Source: Phymatolithon calcareum (Eukaryota; Rhodophyta; Florideophyceae; Hapalidiales). Taken from it: a DNA stretch of 64,000 nucleotides. The notes beneath the pieces are model-generated. The model was not told the origin of the DNA, made no database searches, and worked only from the letters and a program-made list of their open reading frames with translations. Shown here in pieces: positions 1 through 9,339 of this stretch. The stretch is from contig OZ345375.1 of assembly GCA_977006965.1 (NCBI GenBank), positions 682,001 to 746,000 of the forward strand, written 5' to 3'. Both the position numbers and the translations under genes were made by a program. Within the stretch, counting starts at the first letter, position 1, and every line of letters starts with the position of its first letter.

Positions 1-463
1 ATAGCAGTGACCGTCACTGGGCCTTTCTTTTCGGGAAACATCCGATTCAACTGTTTTACGAAGCGCTCGCTGCTTAGAAAGTATCCGACAACATCGCGAA
101 GCATGGGCGTCCTGTCCTACCGCAAGATGTCTCGCACCTTTCGAGACACGCGATGGGCGCCGTTCAACATTCCCTCGACCTGCATCCTCATATCGACTTC
201 GTGGTCGAAATCAATGCCATCGCCGACATCTGCGGACTGATATTCCAATTTTCCAAACTTGTCCGGTCCAGCGCGGGCAGCAATGGGTTGACCAGCGCTT
301 CGTCATACAAGTCTGGTGAACCCGCACCGTTGACAACGATACCACCAGACAGATTTGCAGCGGCGTAGTTGAAAATTGAGTCGCAGTTGCCTTCCGTCCC
401 CGAGGCAGCGCGATCGAAGGGATCACAGTTCATCGTGAATATTGACAAAAATGGATCGAACAT
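1..463 (-). pseudogene. Fragment X, copy 0 (unknown conserved protein, frameshifted)
   Basis: Reading leftward from an ATG at 463, the protein starts MFDPFLSIFTMNCDPFDRAA and matches four further copies (15568-15915, 22772-23119, 33404-33736, 41980-42327). After about residue 68 the frame is lost relative to the sisters, which continue with an acidic stretch and then MQLEGMLNGAHRVSRK. The remaining sequence down to base 1 still matches the sister copies in another frame. I do not recognise the family. The ATG is preceded by a short hairpin (GACTCGGC, 8-base loop, GCCGAGTC) that is intact in most copies but mutated here (GCGGAGTC). In sister units X lies directly upstream of a truncated sugar transporter, so another unit probably extends left of the window. 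Confidence 0.6.
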
Positions 464-830
464 GACTCGGCGCGATCGTGCGGAGTCATCCGAATTGCGG
501 AGTGTGAAGAAGGAAAATTAGTCGGCAAGAAAGGTAGATTTTTATGAAAAAGGTACCAACGCATGTGCTGACTCTTAGGGAAACTTTCCTAGTGCCAAGA
601 GGTTTTGATTGGATTCTGTCTAAGGAAGAATTTCTTTTTTTGTTGAGGTAACACGATTCAGTGGACTACGAATACCCACCTCTTGTTTCTTCGGGATGTT
701 GAAGGGAAAATTATTCCACTGTCTGTTATCAGATGAAGACAGAAATGAGATACAGTAGAAAATGCTGTCATCCCGTCTTATCTCTTTTGACTATATATTC
801 TTAAATTCTCATGGGGATGGGACAAACGAT
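464..830. repeat. Shared array spacer
   Basis: This block recurs almost unchanged after every X fragment (for example 2082-2257 with 6435-6592, 15916-16310, 23120-23510, 25706-26090, 33737-34110, 35376-35770, 42328-42720, 44283-44670). It contains the landmarks GGTACCAACGCATGTGCTGA and TTTGACTATAT. It sits on both sides of the second module type, so it is a natural substrate for unequal crossing-over. A - strand frame of about 75 codons is open in some copies (25831-26061) but carries no recognisable domain. Confidence 0.75.
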
Positions 831-1560
831 CTTATTGACTACTAGTCGCGGCGTACAGTCGCATCTGTAGCAACTGTACGCCTCGAACTTTGATCGCGAT
901 CCACATGCAACGCCGAATCAGAGGCACGTTTTTTCGCGCGCGAAAATCAATAGCGCTTACTGCATTCCTTATTTGGTGACCGGTAACGACAATAATAATG
1001 TAAATATTTGCTTTTCTCATTGCCGCGCCATGGGGCGCGACGTTTTCACGGGCTTGGCAAAACATTATCATAGTACTATTGCAGATCGTCCCAGGCGAGA
1101 TTGTCATATAAAGAATCATAGATGGGCTGCAATCGTAGCACCGCCCGAAGGTATTTCGCATTGGCCAGGATGGCCTACAGGAAAGGGGGTTACAACATAT
1201 TATGTTGATACAGGAAATCTATCACCAGTATATACATTGGGCACTAGTGCACTTTTGAGACTTGGGAGGTAAAGAAAAATTAACAAAATATAAACAACCG
1301 TTGGCACAACTACCTTCACCATCAACGAGAGTCAGCACCGCGCACATTGCGCGAGCAGCCCAACTTCTCCGCCACCCTCAATCGTGAGGTGGTGAACAGG
1401 GAACCAGTCACGCCCACGCGACAGAACATCAAGCAAAAACAGCGTGGCGTGTGTCGAAGAGCGAGCAACAGGACAGGCGGAGCGCCGTGCAAAATCTGCC
1501 CATGAGCGAGCTAGCGCCAGTAGCGCGACACTCATCGATTGTACTTTTTAGTGGAAGCCT
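831..1560. repeat. Second array module, decayed blocks (copy 1)
   Basis: Two blocks recur at 24500-25160, 34130-34860 and 42880-43760. The first (about 840-1270) contains a remnant best preserved near 43330-43500, reading IVPGEIVIYKNHRWAEIV and so on. The second (about 1320-1560) encodes an Arg-rich stretch, REQPNFSATLNREVVNREP. Neither is a family I recognise, and both are interrupted by stops in most copies. They look like fragments of former genes captured in the array. Confidence 0.45.
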
Positions 1561-2081
1561 TGCACGAGGTCGTTCGCTGTTGCCTTCACGTCGATGGAAT
1601 TAGCACTGCCAAACATCTGCATGGTTGGACCGGTCCACCTTTGCTGCCACGAAGCTCCGCGTGGCGCAACAAAGCACAAGAAATTCCTAGACTTGCTGTT
1701 CTAATGGTTTGAGAGTCGCAGAATAACCTGCGCGCTCATACAGTACTTCACATTATCACTCCCACATTTTCCAACGCATATTCCCCGTTGCTGTGCGCTT
1801 GCGCTCACCAACCAGTCGATCTCCAACGTCAATCGCCTCAATCTTCACCTGCGTGAGCCTGCACAATCTCACTCTCAGTCACTGTGTTCTCTTCTCACAT
1901 TTATGCACTTCAACTGCAAGTCTGGTGAGCCCGCATTGTCGTCAACTGCTGCAACGATACCACCAGACAGATTCGCAGCCGCGTAGTCGAAATTGTAGTC
2001 GAAGTTGTCTTCGGTCCCCGAGGCAGTGCGGTCGAAGGGATAACAGTTCATCGTGAATATTGACAAAAATGGATCGAACAT
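1561..2081. repeat. Orphan gene-A-like 5' flank joined to short X (copy 1)
   Basis: Bases 1561-1925 are a diverged version of the sequence upstream of gene A (shared words include CACGAGGTCGTTCG, CAATCGCCTCAAT and CAATCTCACTCTCAGTCACT). The match ends near CTTCAACTGC and continues directly into the 5' part of fragment X on the - strand (ATG at 2081, starting MFDPFLSIFTMNC). No gene A follows. The same chimera occurs at 25160-25705, 34850-35375 and 43770-44282. A microhomology around CAAGTCTGGTGAGCC marks the join, which fits an old recombination between the A flank and X. Confidence 0.55.
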
Positions 2082-2346
2082 GACTCGGCGCGATAGTGCC
2101 GAGTCATCCGAATTGCGGAGCGTGAAGAAAGAAAATTAGTCGGCATGGCCCAAAATTTGTGGTGTGCAGCAGTATATGCTGGAAAAAGAGGAAGAAAGGT
2201 AGATTTTTATTTAAAAGGTATCAACGCATGTGCTGACGGTTGGGGTAACTTTCCTAGTGTCTAGTTTACTGAAATTTTTCCTCAATTGAGGGGCACTTTT
2301 CCCTCAATTGAGGTAACGAAAATCATTTAATTTTTGCGCATGAAAG

Positions 2347-4714
2347 CTACTCACTATCGGGCACATCAAAAGCGTCAAGCTCATGGATGTCTTCCACATG
2401 CTTCGCGAAGCAATTCCTGCCAGTAGACGTGCCGCAAATGAATGTTGCGGCACCATCTAGCCTGTTACATGATGAGCACACCAGCGTTGTCTTCTTGGCT
2501 TTGCAGACCCTGCAGTTCTTTTGCGAAGCAAAATTAGTCATCATGCCATCCGCAGTCTTCCTTTTGTTTCTCGTGGGGGTTAAGTGGGTTCCAACAACGC
2601 TCCCGGAGACAAAAGTACGTTCTGGAGTGGTTGAGCGGCGACGAGTATTACGAGAATCGAACGAGTTATCGATGAGTTGCTCGGACAGCACTTCATAATA
2701 CCTTCGTTGCGTCATGTGATCCTGATACTCTGCATGCGCACCGGAGAATAAAAGCGAGCTCTCAAGCACACAAATCGCCAAAAGAGATGTGTTAACCCGG
2801 AACGACCAGTCCAGGGTGTTGACTTTCTTCTCAAGATCCAAACACTTTTGGCGGCACCGATTGTGCTTGTCGATTTGCGCACACGCAGAGTAGTACGTCT
2901 CGCATACCTCGGGCTGGGGCACGGACAGCTCAACACGAGACGGTCCTTCTTCAAGCTGACGCCAACGCACACGATTGTGCGGTTTGCCTTCCATTGTCGT
3001 AGAGGTAGTCGAAATAAAATAGCGGCGATCCCGGTCAACCCAAAGAGCCGCCATCATTAACGGCTCACCGTTCAAGGATTTTCGAACGAGAGAAACAAAT
3101 TGACCTCTTTCTGAAATCACAATTCTTGATAGGTAGTCCATGGGATACTTCTTCGTCGCCGTTTTGATGATTCCAACGAATTTTAGGCCCAAACGAAGAA
3201 GCATCTCTGCAGATTCAACACTCGCGAAGTAAGAATCCGCGCAGACAATGCGCCTTGTGCCAGAGTATGCGGCAACAAGACGGCGTAAAACTGCTGTACC
3301 ATGGGCCATTTCGCCTTCGAAATCCTTTTGCTTCTCGTCTTCTGCGGTTTTAACGAGCTCGAGATGCAGAATTATCCCACTTCTTCCACATGCAGAGTTC
3401 TGTATCTCGCAACCGTTCTCCGGCTTACGGTTAATCGCAATTTACTGAGGTAGTCCGACATCAAGCCAATGACCTCCGTTGCCATACCAGCGAGATATGG
3501 ACTCATCAACGCAAATGAGGTCCGACGGCGACACATTGCGCTTTCGGTGCTCGTTTATGGCATCGACAAAATCTTGAACGAGCGCCCAGCGTACTGCGCA
3601 GAAGATATGCTGCCTCTTTCACTAGGTTGTATGGTGAATGTAACGCACCGAAGGTATGCGGTGAACCTCTCTCTTGACATCCCAGTGTTTGAAAAACAAG
3701 GAGCCGGAATGTATTTGTTCTGCCTGGTAGTCTGCCATAGATCTGTCTTAGCGCCGAACTCAAATCTTGTCATGAGGACGAGGATTCCGAAAAAATTAGT
3801 CAGCTCTGTGACCGTAGTCTCTTTTCGCCCGATTCGTTTCAGCTTCGCGGACGTCCATGCTGCTATTTTTCGAAGGTGACCTTGCGGAAACATGGTCATA
3901 AAGCAAGCATAGGGCGTGTGATGCCCAATACCAACATTTTCCGATATAAAATCTCCATGTGGAGTGCGAACTGTCCAGAACTGACGTCGAATTCGTCCCC
4001 CAATCGGGCATATAACTTGTCGCTCGTCCCATGGCACCCCATGAGCAATAACGTTGGGTTCGCGGTCGGGTGTGATGACATCTACTTCCTCTTGCGACGC
4101 CTGGTCCCAAGAGCCTTGCATGGCGTAGGCGAGAGTGCCTGGTATAGGGCGTCCATAGCTTCTGAGGGTTGTATCGAAGCTTGTGTGCCGTTTTGGAGAG
4201 CTTGTGGTTGCGACTGGGGACAATAAAACTGGCATTTGGCGAAGAAGACGGGACGACCACGAGTACTGTAAGCCGGATTTTGTGGTGCAGAGTTCTGCGT
4301 GCTGGGACTTGATACAAGCATTCGAGAGGACGGAGAACCTTCGTCAACCTTTCCTGCCTTGATTTTAACAATCTTGAGTGTCTTAATCTTAGTTTTCTCA
4401 GTCGGTTTCTGAACTAGGACCCATTTCACGCGAAGCGATGTGCTTGCGCGCCCATTGATTTCATTCAATAGTACCTCCAGAACTGTGTCGTTCACCTTTT
4501 TTGACTTGGAAAAGGCTCCATAGAGCCTGCAACACTCTGCGAGACTGGTCACTGATGTTGCCTTAGTGTGTACGGACGCGCCGACCACTCGGCGCGGGTC
4601 TTTTTCTCGTGACATGGCAGGTCCGCTTCTTCTAACTGAAAATTGTAATTTCGTTCCTACCTCCGAACGACGCCCATTTAAGGCCGTAGTTTGGGTACTC
4701 CTCAGGCAGAACAC
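2347..4714 (-). pseudogene. piggyBac-like transposase, left copy (frameshifted)
   Basis: Read on the - strand from 4714, the product can be followed to the stop at 2347 through at least three frame changes (near 4245, 3570 and 3310-3430). The DDE_Tnp_1_7 core is visible. The first acidic residue lies in CVDESISRWYG (about 3490-3520), the second in VCADSYFASVESAE (about 3240), the third in QIDKHNRCRQK (about 2870). A Cys-rich C-terminal zinc finger follows (CRVCKAKKTTLVCSSC, near 2500), as is usual for piggyBac proteins. All three catalytic Asp residues survive, but the frameshifts mean no intact enzyme. Compared with the right copy, single-base insertions near 4245 account for the first break. 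Confidence 0.85.
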
Positions 4715-4792
4715 AAGCCCTCCTTCCCAAAGTTGGCGCGAACTTTCTGTTTCGCATTCTTTCTACATACTTTTTTGAGCTTTGAAAAAGCC

Positions 4793-4846
4793 CCTCAATT
4801 GAGGGATTTATCCTCAATTGAGGTGGTTTAAATCCCTCAATTGAGG
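4793..4846. repeat. Central palindrome cluster of the piggyBac dimer
   Basis: Three copies of the 12-base palindrome CCTCAATTGAGG lie at 4793-4804, 4812-4823 and 4835-4846. Two more sit inside each outer end (2280-2291, 2302-2313; 6379-6390, 6401-6412). Subterminal palindromes at every end suggest transposase-binding sites (inference). The axis of the large inverted repeat runs through the middle copy. Confidence 0.8.
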
Positions 4847-4924
4847 GGCTTTTTGAAAGCTCAAAAAAGTATGTAGAAAGAATGCGAAACAGAAAGTTCG
4901 CGCCAACTTTGGGAAGGAGGGCTT

Positions 4925-6345
4925 GTGTTCTGCCTGAGGAGTACCCAAACTACGGCCTTAAATGGGCGTCGTTCGGAGGTAGGAACGAAATTACAATTTT
5001 CAGTTAGAAGAAGCGGACCTGCCATGTCACGAGAAAAAGACCCGCGCCGAGTGGTCGGCGCGTCCGTACACACTAAGGCAACATCAGTGACCAGTCTCGC
5101 AGAGTGTTGCAGGCTCTATAGAGCCTTTTCCAAGTCAAAAAAGGTGAACGGCACAGTTCTGGAGGTACTATTGAATGAAATCAATGGGCGCGCAAGCACA
5201 TCGCTTCGCGTGAAATGGGTCCTAGTTCAGAAACCGACTGAGAAAACTAAGATTAAGACACTCAAGATTGTTAACATCAAGGCAGGAAAGGTTGACGAAG
5301 GTTCTCCGTCCTCTCGAATGCTTGTATCAAGTCCCAGCACGCAGAACTCTGCACCACAAAATCCGGCTTACAGTACTCGTGGTCGTCCGTCTTCTTCGCC
5401 AAATGCCAGTTTATTGTCCCCAGTCGCAACCACAAGCTCTCCAAAACGGCACACAAGCTTCGATACAACCCTCAGAAGCTATGGACGCCCTATACCAGGC
5501 ACTCTCGCCTACGCCATGCAAGGCTCTTGGGACCAGGTGTCGCAAGAGGAAGTAGATGTCATCACATCCGACCGAGAACCCAACGATATTGCTCATGGGG
5601 TGCCATGGTACGAGCGACAAGTTCTATGCCCGATTGGAGGACGAATTCGATGTCAGTTCTGGACAGTTCGCACTCCACATGGAGATTTTATATCGGAAAA
5701 TGGTGGTATTGGGCATCACACGCCCTATGATTGCTTTATGACCATGTTTCCGCAAGGTCACCTTCGAAAAATAGCAGCATGGACGTCCGCGAAGCTGAAA
5801 TGAATCGCGCGAAAAGAGACTACGGCCACAGAGCTGATTAAGTTTTTCGGAATCCTCGTCCTCATGACAAGATTTGAGTTCAGCGCTAAGACAGATCTAT
5901 GGCAGACTACCAGGCGATTTGTGTGGTTGACAGCTGGCTTTTATTCTCCGATGCGCATGCAGATTATCAGGATCACATGACGCAACGAAGGTATTATGAA
6001 GTGCTGGCCGAGCAACTCATCGATAACTCGTTCGATTCGCGTCATACTCGTCGCCGCTCAACCACTCCTGAACGTATTTTTGTCTCCGGGAGCGGTGTTG
6101 GAACCCACTTAACCCCCACGAGAAAGAAAAGGAAGACTGCGGATGGCATGATGACTAATTTTGCTTCGCAAAAGAACTGCAGGGTCTGCAAAGTCAAGAA
6201 GACAACGCTGGTGTGCTCATCATGTAACAGGCTAGAAGGTGCCGCAATATTCATTTGCGGCACGTCTACTGGCAGGAATTTCTTCGCGAAGCATGTGGAA
6301 GACATCCATGAGCTTGACGCTTTTGATGTGCCCGATAGTGAGTAG
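4925..6345 (+). pseudogene. piggyBac-like transposase, right copy (core deleted)
   Basis: The N-terminal 292 codons (4925-5803) are open and match the left copy without its first frameshift. A premature TGA ends them at 5803. Near 5911 the sequence jumps from GCAGACTACCAG to GCGATTTGTGTG, deleting about 1 kb relative to the left copy and removing all three catalytic Asp positions. The C-terminal zinc-finger part (5899-6345, with CRVCKVKKTTLVCSSC) is open again. The copy cannot encode an active transposase. It divergently faces the left copy. Confidence 0.85.
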
Positions 6346-6668
6346 CTTTCATGCGCAAAAATTAAATGATTTTCGTTACCTCAATTGAGGGAAAAGTGCC
6401 CCTCAATTGAGGAAAAATTTCAGTAAACTAGACACTAGTGCCAAGAGGTTTTGATTGGATTCTGTGTAAAGAAGAATTTCTTTTTTTGTTGAGATAACAC
6501 GATTCAGTGGACTACGAAGGGAAAATTACTCCACTGTCTATTTATCAGATGAAGACAGAAATGAAATACAGTAACAGATGCTGTCATCCCGTCTTGTTTT
6601 TGTGGACGCGAGAAAACACGAGCTGCTTTCATGAAACTGACGTGAGCTTGGACCGATAAATATTTAAT

Positions 6669-7995
6669 GAGGAAATTCGCTGCATGGACCGAAAAAGGTT
6701 GCAAAATTCGCTAAATCGGCACCCTTGCAAAAACTACTACTCGTTATGATTTCAGCTAGACAGCCGCTTATCATTACACGTAATTAAGAGGATTTATTGA
6801 GAAGGTACCATGTGTCCCAACTTGAGGAAAGTCGGCACGTTTCTAATCGCGTTATACTAGCATCGAGAGTTGTCAGTTATCTTATTCAGAATTGCATAAT
6901 TTCACGTCAATGGCTCGTGCCACTTCATTCTCTTCGGTAGGGGTCCATGTGGGTTTCTTCAGGGTTCTGCTGAGTGTACCAATTGCCCATGCTCCTTGAC
7001 TATCCATATCTTCAGTCAGCTTCCTTATTATTACACTACTAATCCGCTACGCAAAGTACTCTGCACCTCGTCGCATTCGACTGCTAAGCTAACTCACAGC
7101 GCTCTCGCCCGAACCGTCTGAACTCATGGAGAAGATGGGTGGATGACCTCCCTGGAGCAAACTTTAAGGACGTTGTCAACCTCGTAATCGCCCACAACAC
7201 GTATATTGGCAAGGAAAGTTCCTCACGCCTTGCTGCTACAAGAAGCACCAGGAAAAATCCTCTGAGCGGAGAAGCCGCTTGTGGAGACATGCTGAGGTTT
7301 GTTGTTAGCAGCCAAGTGACACTAGTGACATGCTGGTGACACTATTCCCTGTGGTAGTTAACAGCGACTACCGCGCTACATGCTCTTGCCGCCACTTTGA
7401 AGAGCACCAGCGGCCATGTATCCACGTCGTCGCTGCACTTTTGAACTGTTCTGGACGCTTGGCGCAGCATCGAGTCGCGTTCGACCCGTGAAACAAGATC
7501 TGGTGTGGGACCCATGGCTATTGATAACGTTGGCCAAGCAACACGAGGGCATCATCATTCGTGTTGCAGTCACTGGTTACCAGCTAGTACAGGATGATTT
7601 GGTTCCGTTTGACCTTGTCGCTAAGCTGGGCCGCAAGCGCAAGAGGCTCTACTTCCCGTCCGAAGTGAGGTCCCGCCACGGCTCCTCGTGCGGAAACAAC
7701 GGTTACTTCTCGCAGAAATGCGCCAAGCCGAACATCCGCAATATTGTTGAGGCGAAGCGAAAATACATCGACAAAGCAGCTCAGTCCATGATAATTGACC
7801 TCACCGCCTGCGATGACGGAGATGCTACTTGCGACGGGGAGCTGAAGCATAGAGTTGCGCATGAAATGAATCTTATTTTTTTGATAAGTTTATTTCTGTG
7901 GAGTGTTCTGTGTATCATAACGAGTAGTAGTTTTTGCAAGGGTGCCGATTTAGCGAATTTTGCCACCTTTTTCGGTCCATGCAGCGAATTTCCTC
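6669..7995. mobile_element. Internally deleted MULE with long TIRs
   Basis: Bases 6669-6750 and 7914-7995 are inverted copies of 82 bases with one mismatch, beginning GAGGAAATTCGCTGCATGG. The element is flanked by a 10-base duplication AATATTTAAT (6659-6668 and 7996-8005). Long TIRs and 8-11-base duplications are typical of Mutator-like elements, and the interior contains the C-terminal part of a MULE transposase. At 1327 bases it is too short to be autonomous. Confidence 0.85.
7357..7780 (+). pseudogene. MULE transposase C-terminal fragment (SWIM zinc finger)
   Basis: In the frame at 7381 the DNA encodes CSCRHFEEHQRPCIHVVAAL, a clear SWIM zinc finger (CxC...CxH), closed by TGA at 7489. In the frame of 7416 the sequence continues with GRKRKRLYFPSE and a degenerate zinc-knuckle-like CGNNGYFSQKC, the order seen at the C-terminus of many MULE transposases. 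A frameshift therefore lies between the two parts (about 7440-7490). No catalytic DDE region remains between the TIRs. Confidence 0.7.
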
Positions 7996-8498
7996 AATAT
8001 TTAATAGTTCATCTGAAGTTGAGCATTTTCAGCGCTCATATCGCTTTCATTCAAACTGAGTTCTATTGGCCAGATGATCTTCTAAACCCGGTCAACCTGC
8101 AACTTATAAAACCTGATGCGGGAAAAATAAGTTGGAAGCTTAAATTCGATTGTTTATTTTAATGTGATGAGGATTTTATAAGTTGTAAATCACTACATTA
8201 TTCCTCGGAGAGGAGAACAATATAAGTTCGATTTTCTAAAGAATTTGAGAAGGGGAAGAGGAAAATATAAGTTTTTTCTCACTTAATTTTTGTGCAGAGG
8301 TAAGAATAAAATAAGCTAGTTTTTTCTAATATTTTGAAGACTTGAACCGAAAATGAGAACAGCGTAGGCGTGGACCGCTTCATCATCGTTTCGGTTCGTA
8401 GTGGTCCAGTGAATCATCCTACAGTAGGCAGCATTTAAACACCGGGGATGTAAGATAGAAGAAAGAAGGACGAAACGCAGAGAGAAGCGATATGGATC

Positions 8499-8942
8499 AT
8501 GCACCGCAATGCATCCACGACTCCGAGGATGACTCGAAAGATGTTCCAAAACGCCGGCGTTCGCGGCATAGGGCCACATGATCGCCCAGTACCACATAGT
8601 CTCAGAAAGACGCTAATCCGGAAGCTACTGCAAAATGGGCACTCAGAGACCTACATACGAATGCGTACCGGTCACAAGAGCCCTGGAAGTCTCGTATCGT
8701 ACGTGAATATTCAAGGCGAAGAAGGGCTTCTGCAGCAGCGAAGCATACTGAAACGACGCCCAGGCCCTGAACTTGCCTCGCCTGCACCAAGCAGCGAAAA
8801 AAAGGTTTGCACCGATCCGACGACGTCCGCTCCTCAACTTGGCCCAGAGTCAACAAATCCCGATCTCAAGGATCAAAGTTCAGTATTCAAAAACGTTTCC
8901 GCAAATGGCAATGTAACAATTAATTACTATGTCAACCGTTAG
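8499..8942 (+). pseudogene. Crypton-like tyrosine recombinase, C-terminal fragment
   Basis: The 147-aa reading frame contains PHSLRKTLIRKLLQNGHSET followed by RMRTGHKSPGSLVSYVN. These supply the H33-x-x-R36, H59 and Y68 positions expected of the tyrosine-recombinase C-terminal catalytic half. The ending FKNVSANGNVTINYYVNR resembles the tail of Crypton-type and KCTD1/QRICH1-related recombinase domains. The N-terminal part, including the first catalytic Arg, is missing, so this is a truncated gene. It lies within the 28-base-TIR insertion. The assignment rests on motif spacing. Confidence 0.7.
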
Positions 8943-9160
8943 AGGTAGGCTCATCTAACTGCAAAAATTCGGAGTGAACTAAGAGTTACTCTTCAGAGAT
9001 GCAACTAATAAAACTTTGGGAAGTCTTCTGCAAAATACAACCTAAGGATCATCAATAGAAGTAGTCATTTTTTGTTCTTCGTGTATGGGCCTGCTATTGG
9101 CGACAAACTTGTACTTCGCAAACGGCGTGTTTTCTCGCGTCCACAAAAACAAGTCGTATG

Positions 9161-9320
9161 TGTGCCGTAAGCCGGGATAACAAATGTGTAAAACGTACTC
9201 GTACTTGGCCCTCGTGGGTACAATAGTCCCTCGGGCTCCGCCCTCGGGTCCTATTGTACCCACTCGGGCCAGGTACTCTTACGTTTTACTTTCATTTGTT
9301 ATCCCGGCTTACGGTACACA
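9161..9320. repeat. Imperfect foldback (hairpin) element
   Basis: The sequence from TGTGCCGTAAGCCGGGATAA to its near complement ending GGTACACA folds into a stem of roughly 75 bases with a few mismatches around a CTCCG loop. It directly adjoins the right end of the 28-base-TIR element, and the shared spacer resumes just after it. It has no coding content and resembles a foldback MITE. Confidence 0.7.
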
Positions 9321-9339
9321 TCTCCTTATTATCTCTTTT

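Larger units (their letters stand above)
2258..6434. mobile_element. Head-to-head double piggyBac-like element
   Basis: The element is bounded by perfect inverted ends, TGTCTAGTTTACTG at 2258 and its complement ending at 6434. It is flanked by a 4-base duplication CTAG (2254-2257 and 6435-6438). Sister spacers show the empty site (TTTCCTAGTGCCAAG), so the insertion point is read directly. Inside are two copies of one transposase gene in opposite orientation, mirrored around an 18-base spacer (4811-4828). The left copy is about 2.5 kb, the right about 1.6 kb. Seven CCTCAATTGAGG palindromes lie at the two ends and the centre. Known piggyBac elements use TTAA; here the duplicated tetranucleotide is CTAG. 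Confidence 0.85.
6593..9153. mobile_element. Composite insertion with 28-base terminal inverted repeats
   Basis: Bases 6593-6620 and 9126-9153 are perfect inverted copies; the left end begins CTTGTTTTTGTGG. If the first base is counted as target, GTC (6591-6593 and 9153-9155) would be a 3-base duplication. The insertion splits the shared spacer, whose left part ends CATCCCGTCT and whose right part resumes near 9326. Inside lie a MULE derivative (6669-7995) and a tyrosine-recombinase fragment (8499-8942). No transposase matching these 28-base ends is recognisable, so the element class is undetermined. AT-rich sequence at 8100-8340 with repeated ATAAGTT has no detectable gene. Confidence 0.65.

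Noticed and set aside
2280-6412. CRISPR-like array because of repeated palindromes
   Set aside because: The CCTCAATTGAGG copies are unevenly placed at transposon ends, have no regular spacers, and the DNA is eukaryotic.
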